From Actinobacteria bacterium UBA4719 (GTDB lineage: Bacteria > Actinomycetota > Actinomycetes > Actinomycetales > Dermatophilaceae): a DNA stretch of 20,515 nt. The notes beneath the pieces were generated by a model. It saw only the letters and a program-made list of their open reading frames with translations, made no database searches and was not told where the DNA came from. The stretch is from assembly GCA_002404345.1 (NCBI GenBank), contig DHJN01000247.1, positions 1 to 20,515 on the forward strand, given 5' to 3'. The translations under genes and the position numbers were made by a program. Shown piece by piece: positions 7,183-14,306 of this stretch. Every line of letters starts with the position of its first letter. Position 1 is the stretch's first letter.

Positions 7183-7982
7183 GTCGTGAGCCCACCATCG
7201 GCGTGCAGGACTGATCCGGTCATTGCGGAGGACTGCTCGGAACACAGCCAACAGATCGCGGCGGCCACCTCGGCCGGTTCGAGAAGCCGCTCCACGAGCT
7301 GGTGGTGGGACAGCTCCTCCGGGCCCTCAAGGCCATAGAGTGCTGCGGTCGCCGACAGCATCGGGGTGCGGGTCGACCCCGGAGAGACGGCCATCGCGGT
7401 CACGCCGGTGCCACGCAGGTCAGCAGCCAACCCGAGGACCAGACCGACCACCGCGTGCTTGGCGGTGATGTAGGCGGCCAGATGCCACATCCCACGGTGC
7501 CCGGCGGCCGAGGCGATTCCCACGAACCTGCCGGACCGCGGTTCGGGCCGCCGCAGCAGCGCCGGCACGGCAGCAGCGGCCAGATCCCACGTCCCCAGAA
7601 CGTTGATGTCCCACAATGTCTTCAGAGTCTGCGGCGACTCGTCCCACAGGGCCTTCCCGCCGCCGATCACCGCAGCAGCTGCCACCGCCGCGTCCAGGCC
7701 ACCGTGGTCTCGCTCGGTCTGCGCTACGACGTCGGCGAGAGCCTTCGCGTCCCGGACATCGGCCATGACGGCGTGGACCTGACCAGGCCACCGGGCCTCG
7801 ACCGCCTCCAGGTCGGCGGGACGCGACATCGGGTAGTCCACGCCTGCCATGTCGGTGACCAGGTCGACGGCGACAACGGTCCAGCCCGCCCCGGCCAGGC
7901 CGTCGACGACCGCTGCTCCGATGCCGCGCGCAGCCCCGGTCACGATCGCCACGCGGGGGTCGAGGGCGCGATCCGTTGTCAC
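7179..7982 (-). CDS. mycofactocin-coupled SDR family oxidoreductase
   Basis: A 267-residue classical short-chain dehydrogenase. It has the cofactor motif TGAARGIGAAV (residues about 15-25), the DVRD after strand 3, the NVLG motif, the catalytic S-Y-K set (SAAGH..., AAYITAKHAV), and SPGSTRTPML. The insert after strand 2 (VTDMAGVDYPMSRPADLEAVEARWPG) is the feature that marks the mycofactocin-associated SDR subfamilies, whose nicotinamide is thought to stay bound and be recycled by mycofactocin. The usual NNAG motif is replaced by AAAVIGGGK. The GTG at 7982 overlaps the mftE stop by 4 nt, and the gene's stop overlaps the mftF start by 4 nt, so translation is probably coupled. It could supply or use an alcohol/aldehyde pair; the substrate is not predictable. 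Confidence 0.88.
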   Translation of the reverse strand: MTTDRALDPRVAIVTGAARGIGAAVVDGLAGAGWTVVAVDLVTDMAGVDYPMSRPADLEAVEARWPGQVHAVMADVRDAKALADVVAQTERDHGGLDAAVAAAAVIGGGKALWDESPQTLKTLWDINVLGTWDLAAAAVPALLRRPEPRSGRFVGIASAAGHRGMWHLAAYITAKHAVVGLVLGLAADLRGTGVTAMAVSPGSTRTPMLSATAALYGLEGPEELSHHQLVERLLEPAEVAAAICWLCSEQSSAMTGSVLHADGGLTT

Positions 7983-8728
7983 CCCACCACCCCGCTTCGC
8001 TCGTCACCGAGTCGGCCCTGACCGTCCGGCGCCCACATCAGCACACTGGAGACGAAAGCCGCGACCATGCCCGACACCAGCCGAAGTCCCTCCTGCGCCG
8101 ACGCCCCGGAGGGATCACCGAGCACACCGTTGGGCGACACCGCGGCGACGCCACCGACGCGCATTCTGGACAGCAACGCGGGCAGCGGTTCGAGCGCTCC
8201 CGGCTCCGCCCGCTCCAGGCGCACATCGTCAGGCACCAGGATCAGCGCCAGCGATGTCTCGATGCGCCCGGCATGGGAGTCGATCGCCGCCCCATCCCGT
8301 TCCGGAGTGGCAGCGCAGGCCGCCCAGCCCACATCGTGCCCCTCATATCTCAGCTGCCTCACCGCCGCGACAACGGCCGGCACGTTGCCGCCGTGGCCGT
8401 TGACGAAGACGCACCGACCCGCCCATGACCCTGCGGAACGCACGAGCTCGACCAGGAGGTGTTGCAGGGCCTCCTGGCCGATGGAGACCGTGCCCGCGAA
8501 GTGCTGGTGCTCGCCGCTCGACCCGTACGCCAGTGCCGGTGCGATCAGCACGTCCACACCCACCTCCCTGATCAGATCCGCGGCCCGACGGGCCACCGCC
8601 TCGGCGATCACGGTGTCCATGCCCAAGGGCAGATGCGGGCCGTGCTGCTCCGTCGAGCCGACCGGAATCAGCACCATGGGCCGCCCCGAGAGCTCGGGGC
8701 TCCGGGCGCGGGCAAGCAGGTCGCTCAT
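7979..8728 (-). CDS. mftE: mycofactocin peptidase MftE (creatininase family)
   Basis: A 249-residue member of the creatinine amidohydrolase family. MftE releases the modified C-terminal Val-Tyr dipeptide (AHDP) from MftA after MftC has acted. Metal-ligand motifs are at the N-terminus: PVGSTEQHGPHLPLGMD, giving Glu27, His29 and Asp38 with creatininase spacing. The later FVNGHGGN and the SHAGRIETS segment supply His/Glu ligands. The ATG at 8728 forms an ATGA overlap with the restored etfB stop. Because etfB carries an extra base, the etfB frame runs straight into mftE and a gene finder may report one fused ORF to 9631. The linker residues in that fusion are arginine-rich and unlike either family, so I annotate mftE separately. 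Confidence 0.93.
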   Translation of the reverse strand: MSDLLARARSPELSGRPMVLIPVGSTEQHGPHLPLGMDTVIAEAVARRAADLIREVGVDVLIAPALAYGSSGEHQHFAGTVSIGQEALQHLLVELVRSAGSWAGRCVFVNGHGGNVPAVVAAVRQLRYEGHDVGWAACAATPERDGAAIDSHAGRIETSLALILVPDDVRLERAEPGALEPLPALLSRMRVGGVAAVSPNGVLGDPSGASAQEGLRLVSGMVAAFVSSVLMWAPDGQGRLGDERSGVVG

Positions 8729-9631
8729 GACGGCTGTGTCGGGGTGTAGCCCCGCTCGGCCAGCCAGTTCAGCAGGACGTCTGCGGCCTCCTCCGCGGGC
8801 ATCGGACCGAGCACGGTCGGCACGCTCCTGGTGGCCAGCGCGCCGGTGAGCTTCGAGCAGGCGCTCGCGTGGGTCAGAGCCGGCGGGCGGTGGCACCAAC
8901 CGCGGTCGGGGACGGTGGGATGCCGGCCGACCGACCTGCACCGCCGCGGGGGTGACGATCGATGGAGGCGAGGCGATCGGGACCGCGGTCCGCCGCGCCT
9001 CGAGCTCGGCCTTCAGCGACGCCCGACGCAGTCGGAGCCCTGCCGCCTCCACCGAGCAGACGGCCGGTCTCGGCACCCGCAGCACTTCGCGACGCCCACC
9101 GTCGAGTCGGCGTTGGGCTCGCAACCCGGCCCCCTCCACCGACACCGACACCAGGCCAAGGGCCTGGGCAGCGCCGAGCTCGTGGGCGACGTACGCCGGT
9201 ATGGCGCCCGTGCCCCGGTCGGCCGAACGGTCGCCACAGAGAACCAGATCCGGCTCGCCCACCGTGCGGATCGCCGCGACCAGCACCTCGGCCAGGGAGC
9301 GCCCGTCATCGGCCAGGTCAGCGATCCAGGCATCCTCATCAGCCGCACCGCGACTGGGCCAGGGTACTCGCAACACCGACGCGCCGACCGCGCGTGCTTC
9401 GCGCAGCGTCGCCTCAGCCGTTACTGGCCCGGCGGTCACGGCGAGCACGCGTCCGTCCCAGGCGTCGGCGATCCGCAGGGCAGTCTCGAGCGCTGCAAGC
9501 TCGGCCGGGTTGGCTCCGGCTGACCGGTCGTCGCGGCTGACGTGCCCGCTGAGCCGGTCCACCTCGGGGCGCAGGTCGGTATGTCGCAGCAGCGCGACGA
9601 TCAGGGGAGGTTTAACGGTCATCTGGGTCAT
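8725..9631 (-). CDS. etfB: electron transfer flavoprotein beta subunit, frameshifted near the 3' end
   Basis: ETF beta, partner of the etfA product in the same operon; the heterodimer carries FAD (and AMP) and shuttles electrons to ETF:quinone oxidoreductase. Recognisable are ALRIADAWDGRVLAVTAGP, the LVLCGDRSADRGTGAIPAYVAHELG core and the LRLRRASLKAE end of the folded domain. Frame 1 is good from ATG 9631 to about 8854 (DPRERLLE). From there the next frame gives LTGALATRSVPTVLGPMPAEEAADVLLNWLAERGY and a TGA at 8725-8727 that overlaps the mftE ATG, exactly as other genes of this operon overlap. One surplus base in the TT at 8852-8853 explains both frames. A restored protein would have about 301 residues. 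The start overlaps the fixX stop by 4 nt; ATG 9622 is the alternative. Confidence 0.85.
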
Positions 9632-9951
9632 CCGTTCCGGAAGACGACGCCATGCCCGCCGTCGGGGTAGGTCCAGGTCAGTGCGCCCTCGCTGTTGCAC
9701 ACCATGTAGCAGGTGCCGCATTCGAAGCACTGCTCGTAGTTGAACAGGATCCCGCCGTCGGAGGTCTGGGCGAAGAGGTTCGCAGGGCATGCGGTGACGC
9801 AGGCCTGGGTCGTGCACGAACGGCATACGTCGGAGTCGACCACGATGTGAGCTCGTTCGCCCACGCGGAACTCCACGGTGGCCATCCGATCCTCGAATGA
9901 GACGACCGGCGGTCGTGCCGGTTGGTCTGGGCGGTTCGGGTCGATGTTCAT
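9628..9951 (-). CDS. fixX: FixX-type ferredoxin of the ETF:quinone oxidoreductase
   Basis: A 107-residue ferredoxin. Eight cysteines fall in two groups, C43-x2-C46-x4-C51-x3-C55-P and C75-x2-C78-x2-C81-x3-C85, enough for two [4Fe-4S] clusters, whereas the short enterobacterial FixX keeps only part of this set. The C-terminus (ALTWTYPDGGHGVVFRNG) is the usual FixX ending. It is expected to complete the split ETF:quinone oxidoreductase made with the neighbouring FixC-type flavoprotein, at the cytoplasmic face of the membrane. The ATG at 9951 overlaps the fixC stop (ATGA) and is preferred to the upstream ATG at 9999 inside fixC. The stop overlaps the etfB start by 4 nt. Confidence 0.93.
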   Translation of the reverse strand: MNIDPNRPDQPARPPVVSFEDRMATVEFRVGERAHIVVDSDVCRSCTTQACVTACPANLFAQTSDGGILFNYEQCFECGTCYMVCNSEGALTWTYPDGGHGVVFRNG

Positions 9952-11273
9952 CGGAAAATCCTTCCGCCCAGGGCGGCGTCCTTGGCCAGGTCGCGCCAAC
10001 GCACGCCGTGATCCTTGACCGTCCTGCGCAACAATGCGGTCATCCTTGGCTTGGGCTCGGGGTTGGTCACCGTGAAGATTCGCTCGGCCATGTCGCAGAT
10101 CAGACCCGTGTACTGCGCGTGCAGGCGTTCGGACAGCACGAACTTGGGTGCGTCCTGCATCCGCTTGTGGTCGGCCAGCACGAAGGACTTCTCCATCGAG
10201 GTGCGGTACGACGCCAGGCCCTTGGCCGAGAAGTCATTGGACCAGACCGCCTGCGATACCGCAGCGCCGGCAGCGAGGCCCGAGCCGATGGCGAAGTTGA
10301 CGCCCTCGAGCCACAGCCCTGCCGCCAGGCACATCCCGGCCGCGTCGCCGGCGATCAGCAGACCGTCGGTGGCCAGCTTGGGCATCGCGCGATAGCCGCC
10401 CTCGGGGATGAGGTGGGCGGCGTACTCCTTGAGCTCGGCCCCGCGAAGTGCCGGGGCGATGGCCGGGTGCGTGCGCAAGTCGGCGATGAGCTCCTCGGGA
10501 CGGACCTTGGCCTTGGCGAGCCCTTCGACCGAGACGACGACGCCGAGGGCGATGGTGTCGTGGCCGGTGTAGAGAAAGCCACCGCCGGGGATGCCGCGGG
10601 TGCAGCCGAGCATCTCGATGTCGAGGCCTTCGCGCGGACCGAGCGCGTAGCGCTCCTCGATGACCTCCGGGGGCAGCGACCACACCTCCTTAACCCCAAG
10701 GGTGTGATGGGCCGAGTCGGCGGCCGGCAGCAAACCGGCCTCCTTGGCCAGGAACGAGTTGACCCCGTCGCAGGCGATGACGACCCGGGCCCGCAGGTCG
10801 CCGTCGGGACGGTCGGTGTGCACCCCGATGACGCGGCCGCGGTCATCGCGGATCAACCCGGTGGCCACCGTCGACGTGATGAGCTCGGCGCCGGCCTCCA
10901 CCGCCTTGCCGGCCAGCCATGCGTCGAAGTCCGGGCGGTACGCGGTCATGCCGTTGTACGGCGCCTCCCCCCAGTTCTGCGCGCGGATGTCGACGGTAAC
11001 CGCCTGGTGTCCGGTCATGATCATGGTGGAGCGTCGGGTGACCCAGCGCTGGACCGGCGCCTCCAGCCACCACTGCGGCAGGACCTCGTCCAGGACGCGG
11101 GCGTAGATGACACCGCCGTAGACGTTCTTGGACCCGGGGAACGGTCCGCGCTCAACCATCAGCACGGAGCGCCCGGCTTGGGCCAGGGCCAGGGCGGCCG
11201 CAGCGCCGGCCGGGCCAGCGCCCACAACGACCGCGTCCCAGACCTCGACCTCGCCATTCACGTTCTCAGGCAT
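9948..11273 (-). CDS. fixC: FixC-type ETF:quinone oxidoreductase flavoprotein
   Basis: A 441-residue FAD protein of the FixC/ETF-QO family, which takes electrons from reduced ETF and passes them to the quinone pool. The N-terminal dinucleotide fold is VVVGAGPAGAAAALALA (GxGxxG at residues 18-23), followed by VERGPFPGSKNVYGG, the family's FAD/quinone segment. Further on come VVIACDGVNS, GVKEVWSLP and LLIAGDAAGMCLAAGLWLEGVNFAIGSG, the second FAD motif (GDAAG) with the membrane-proximal loop. It lacks the C-terminal ferredoxin domain of the single-chain enzyme, which is supplied by the adjacent fixX gene. The ATG at 11273 overlaps the etfA stop by 8 nt. Presence inside a mycofactocin operon suggests that it disposes of electrons from mycofactocin-linked oxidation. 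Confidence 0.94.
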   Translation of the reverse strand: MPENVNGEVEVWDAVVVGAGPAGAAAALALAQAGRSVLMVERGPFPGSKNVYGGVIYARVLDEVLPQWWLEAPVQRWVTRRSTMIMTGHQAVTVDIRAQNWGEAPYNGMTAYRPDFDAWLAGKAVEAGAELITSTVATGLIRDDRGRVIGVHTDRPDGDLRARVVIACDGVNSFLAKEAGLLPAADSAHHTLGVKEVWSLPPEVIEERYALGPREGLDIEMLGCTRGIPGGGFLYTGHDTIALGVVVSVEGLAKAKVRPEELIADLRTHPAIAPALRGAELKEYAAHLIPEGGYRAMPKLATDGLLIAGDAAGMCLAAGLWLEGVNFAIGSGLAAGAAVSQAVWSNDFSAKGLASYRTSMEKSFVLADHKRMQDAPKFVLSERLHAQYTGLICDMAERIFTVTNPEPKPRMTALLRRTVKDHGVRWRDLAKDAALGGRIFR

Positions 11274-12330
11274 GCGTCACTTCCTGCCGATTCGTCGCGG
11301 CTGGCACGTCGATGCCCAGCCGTCCTGCCAGGACAATCAAGAGCTCGCCCGCGTCGGTCACCAGACCCAGATCGGCCATCGCCGTCATCGGACAGGACGG
11401 GTCCTTGTTGACGCTGACGATGTGGCTGGGGGCACCCAGCCCACCAGTGTGCTGCGATGCTCCGGAGATGCCGAAGGCGATGTAGAGGTCAGGGTCGATG
11501 GTCACGCCAGTCGTGCCGATCTGCCGTTCAAAGCCCACCCACCCGGCGTCCGTGACAACACGCGTCGCCCCCACGGAGGCGCCCAAGGCCGCGGCCACGT
11601 GCTGAAGCAGGGTCATCGCCGCGGGCCCGGCGTCAGCTCCGGCGTCGCGCGGCACCAGTCCCGCGCCACCGGCCAGCACCCGGCTGGCTTCAGCCAGGTC
11701 CATCGTCTCGGGGTCGGGCTCGAGCACCTCGAGCACCTCGACCTCGTGAGCTGCCCCGGCCTGGGCGCCCGATGTGGTCAGCGGCGCTGAGGTGAGAGGC
11801 GGTGTGAGCTCCGCGAAGGAGCACGAGGCACCCGTCGGCACCGAGCCACGGACGCCGGGCACCAGCGTTGCCACCGCTGCTGCCTTGACCGTCACGGGCA
11901 GGTCGATTCGGCCCTCGACGCGGGACAGCACGGCAGCGACGTGCGGGGTCGCCGCCTCGGCGTCCATCCAGATCCGGTGCGCGGCCGCGAGCAACGGTCG
12001 GTCGAGCTCGGCCGCCAGACGCGGCGCCAGATCCCGTCCGTCCGGTGAAGCCGGGAGGATGACGAGCGGGACGTCATACAGGCTGGGCGCCAGCGCACGG
12101 GCGAGATCACCCGGGCGCAGTCCGCGCCCGGTCTCGGCCGTCCAGGCGTGCCTGGCCGTGGTCAGCAGCTCGGCCGCTGCCCGGGCCCCCTCGCCGACGA
12201 CGAGCACCCGCCCGCCGGCTTCGGCCACCACCTCGTCGGCACCCACAGGCAGCTCACCCGACCGGGCGACGACGATGGCCAGGGGTGAATCGGAGCCGAA
12301 TACGGTCGCTTCGGACCTGGGTTCGCTCAC
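11266..12330 (-). CDS. etfA: electron transfer flavoprotein alpha subunit
   Basis: A 354-residue ETF alpha. The C-terminal FAD domain is clear: VGATRVVTDAGWVGFERQIGTTGVTIDPDLYIAFGISGASQHTGGL with its flavin-binding loop, then VSVNKDPSCPMTAMADLGLVTD, the family end. The N-terminal domain (VVARSGELPVGADEVVAEAGG, then VLVVGEG) is more divergent but co-linear. The GTG at 12330 makes a GTGA overlap with the stop of the preceding flavoprotein gene and is preferred to the ATG at 12444, whose extra 38 residues lie antisense-like inside that gene. Subunit order in the operon is alpha, ETF-QO, ferredoxin, beta, so the two ETF subunits are separated by their acceptor genes. Confidence 0.93.
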   Translation of the reverse strand: MSEPRSEATVFGSDSPLAIVVARSGELPVGADEVVAEAGGRVLVVGEGARAAAELLTTARHAWTAETGRGLRPGDLARALAPSLYDVPLVILPASPDGRDLAPRLAAELDRPLLAAAHRIWMDAEAATPHVAAVLSRVEGRIDLPVTVKAAAVATLVPGVRGSVPTGASCSFAELTPPLTSAPLTTSGAQAGAAHEVEVLEVLEPDPETMDLAEASRVLAGGAGLVPRDAGADAGPAAMTLLQHVAAALGASVGATRVVTDAGWVGFERQIGTTGVTIDPDLYIAFGISGASQHTGGLGAPSHIVSVNKDPSCPMTAMADLGLVTDAGELLIVLAGRLGIDVPAATNRQEVTHA

Positions 12331-14306
12331 AGTGCCACCGCCACTCGATGGCCCTCGATGACGGCCGAGTGCGCCCGTCTGGGGGCAACGGCGTCGCCGA
12401 TGCGGTGGACCTCCAGCGCTGGGTCGTCGAGCAGCTCGCGCCACAGCTCGTCGACGGGCTGTTGGTGCGTGGCCACGACAACCCAGTCACACGAGCGGGA
12501 GCGCTGCGCGCCGGTCGGGTGATGCAACAGGTCCAGGGTCACGCCGTCTCCATCTTTTCCACCGTCGAAGGCTGTGGCACCCATGACCACCAGGTCGGTC
12601 GACTGGACGATGCCCTTGGCGTGGGCACGCATGAGCCACCCCTCCATGTCGAGGGTGATGCCGAGATCTTGACCGACCACCATGCCGGGCGTCATCACCT
12701 CGACCGACGCCCCCCGGTCGGCGAGCAGCTCGGCGACGGACGTCGCCTGGTGGAACCCGAGGTCGTCGACGACGACGACATCGCCGTCCGGGGCGGCGCG
12801 ACCTTCGAGGACGTCACGGACGTCGACCACGCGGGCGTGGTCACCGGCCCACCAGGGTCGTGCCGGGCGGGCGCCTGTGGCCACGATCACCGCATCGGGG
12901 GAGAGTGCGCGGATGGCGGCGGCGTCGGCGTCAACCCCGGTGCGGACGTCCACCCCGGTGCGTTGGCACTCCGAGAGGAGGTTCCGCACAATGTCGAGGA
13001 ACTCGGCCCGGCTCGGCACGCTCGCGGCCACGGCGACCTGCCCGCCGGTCTGCGGCTCGCGTTCGAGCAGGGTGACCTCGTGACCGCGCGCGGCTGCCGT
13101 CGTGGCCGCCTGCAGGCCCGCCGGTCCGCCGCCGACGACGACCACGCGCCGCCCACGCCGACGTGGGGCGGGCAGAGTGATGGACTCCCGTCCGGTGCGA
13201 GGGTTCTCGATGCAGCCGAGCCAGCGGTTGAGCCCCATCCGGCCGACGCACTCCTGGTTGCAGGACAGACAGGTCCGGATCGATGACGCCTCGCCGGCGC
13301 GGGCCTTGGCGACGAAGTCGGGGTCGGCGATCTGCCCGCGCACGACCCCGATGAGGTCACAGGTGCCCGCGGCCAGGGCCCGGTCTGCCTGCAGCGGATC
13401 CTTGAAGCGGCCCACCCCGATCACCGGCAGGTCGACCGCCTGACGCAGGGCCGCCGGGATGTAGGACGCGTAGCCGGCGGGCACGTGCATGCTCGCCTCG
13501 ATCATGAACAGCGTCGCGGTGGCGACGCCGATCGAGGTGTTGATGTAGTCCGTCTTGCCCTGGGCCTCGACCAGCCGGGCCACGGCGACGGCCTCCTCGA
13601 TCCTGGTGCCGCCCTCGATCAGCTCGTCGCCGCACAGCCGCACGCCGAGCGCCCGGCCGGGGCCGATCGCCTCGCGCACGACGTCGATGATCTCGAGCAG
13701 GATGCGCGCGCGGTTCTCCAGCGACCCGCCGTACTTGTCCGTGCGCTCGTTCGTCGCCGGCGAGAGGAACCCGCGGACGATCGAGGAGTGTGAGCACTGC
13801 AGTTCGACGCCGTCGAACCCGCCCTGGGCACAGTGGTCGGCGACCAGTCCGTAGCCGGCCACGATCTCGCGGATCTCGTGCTGGTCGACTGCCTTGGGCA
13901 CCTCACGGAACAAGGGGTCCGGCACGGCACTCGGCGCCCAGACCGGGAGCCGGGAGAACATGCTCGAGGCCTGCCCGCCGTTGTGGTTGAGCTGAGCCAG
14001 GATCGGCACGTCGTAGGCATGCACGGCCTCGGTGATCCGCCGGTATCCCGGGATCACCGCCGAGTTGAAGCCATGGATCAGCTTCTCGTATGGCCAGTCC
14101 GTGGGGTGGGTCGAATGCTCCTCGGTGATGATCATGCCGGCCCCACCCTTGGCCCGCGCCGCGAAATAGGCCGCGTGCTGCTCGCTGGGAAGACCATTTT
14201 CGGCGTAGTTGGTCAGATGGGCGGAGAAGACCACCCGGTTGCGTACCGTGATCGGCCCGATCTTCAACGGGGAGAACAGGTATCGGTACTTGCTCTGCCC
14301 GCTCAT
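12327..14306 (-). CDS. mycofactocin-system FadH/OYE family (TMADH-like) iron-sulfur flavoprotein, second copy
   Basis: A 659-residue three-part flavoprotein: an OYE-type FMN barrel (residues about 1-335), a [4Fe-4S] loop with Cys346, 349, 353 and 365, and an ADP/FAD-binding domain (GGGPAG at 392-397, ATGARP later). This is the plan of 2,4-dienoyl-CoA reductase FadH and trimethylamine dehydrogenase (TMADH). FLSPATNERTDKYGGSLENRAR is close to TMADH. The Tyr of FadH's GYL motif is replaced (SSIVRGF), no GWH motif is seen, and the TMADH flavin-linking cysteine near residue 30 is absent (SAHLTNY), so FMN should be non-covalent. TMADH hands electrons to ETF, and etfA follows here with a 4-nt overlap. 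Start ATG 14306 overlaps the previous stop. The substrate is unknown; mycofactocinol is an inference. Confidence 0.9.
   Translation of the reverse strand: MSGQSKYRYLFSPLKIGPITVRNRVVFSAHLTNYAENGLPSEQHAAYFAARAKGGAGMIITEEHSTHPTDWPYEKLIHGFNSAVIPGYRRITEAVHAYDVPILAQLNHNGGQASSMFSRLPVWAPSAVPDPLFREVPKAVDQHEIREIVAGYGLVADHCAQGGFDGVELQCSHSSIVRGFLSPATNERTDKYGGSLENRARILLEIIDVVREAIGPGRALGVRLCGDELIEGGTRIEEAVAVARLVEAQGKTDYINTSIGVATATLFMIEASMHVPAGYASYIPAALRQAVDLPVIGVGRFKDPLQADRALAAGTCDLIGVVRGQIADPDFVAKARAGEASSIRTCLSCNQECVGRMGLNRWLGCIENPRTGRESITLPAPRRRGRRVVVVGGGPAGLQAATTAAARGHEVTLLEREPQTGGQVAVAASVPSRAEFLDIVRNLLSECQRTGVDVRTGVDADAAAIRALSPDAVIVATGARPARPWWAGDHARVVDVRDVLEGRAAPDGDVVVVDDLGFHQATSVAELLADRGASVEVMTPGMVVGQDLGITLDMEGWLMRAHAKGIVQSTDLVVMGATAFDGGKDGDGVTLDLLHHPTGAQRSRSCDWVVVATHQQPVDELWRELLDDPALEVHRIGDAVAPRRAHSAVIEGHRVAVAL

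Noticed and set aside
7979..9631. A natural ETF beta-MftE fusion protein encoded by one open frame
   Set aside because: The linker is arginine-rich and unlike either family, whereas the adjacent frame gives a proper ETF beta C-terminus and a stop overlapping the mftE start. A one-base indel explains it better.
9897..11411. Plus-strand open frame of 504 codons
   Set aside because: It lies antisense to fixC and the etfA 3' end, both with unmistakable motifs; its translation is His/Arg/Gly-rich with no domain, a GC-rich shadow frame.
12285..13286. Plus-strand open frame of 333 codons
   Set aside because: Antisense to the second FadH/OYE gene, with no recognisable domain or ribosome binding site.
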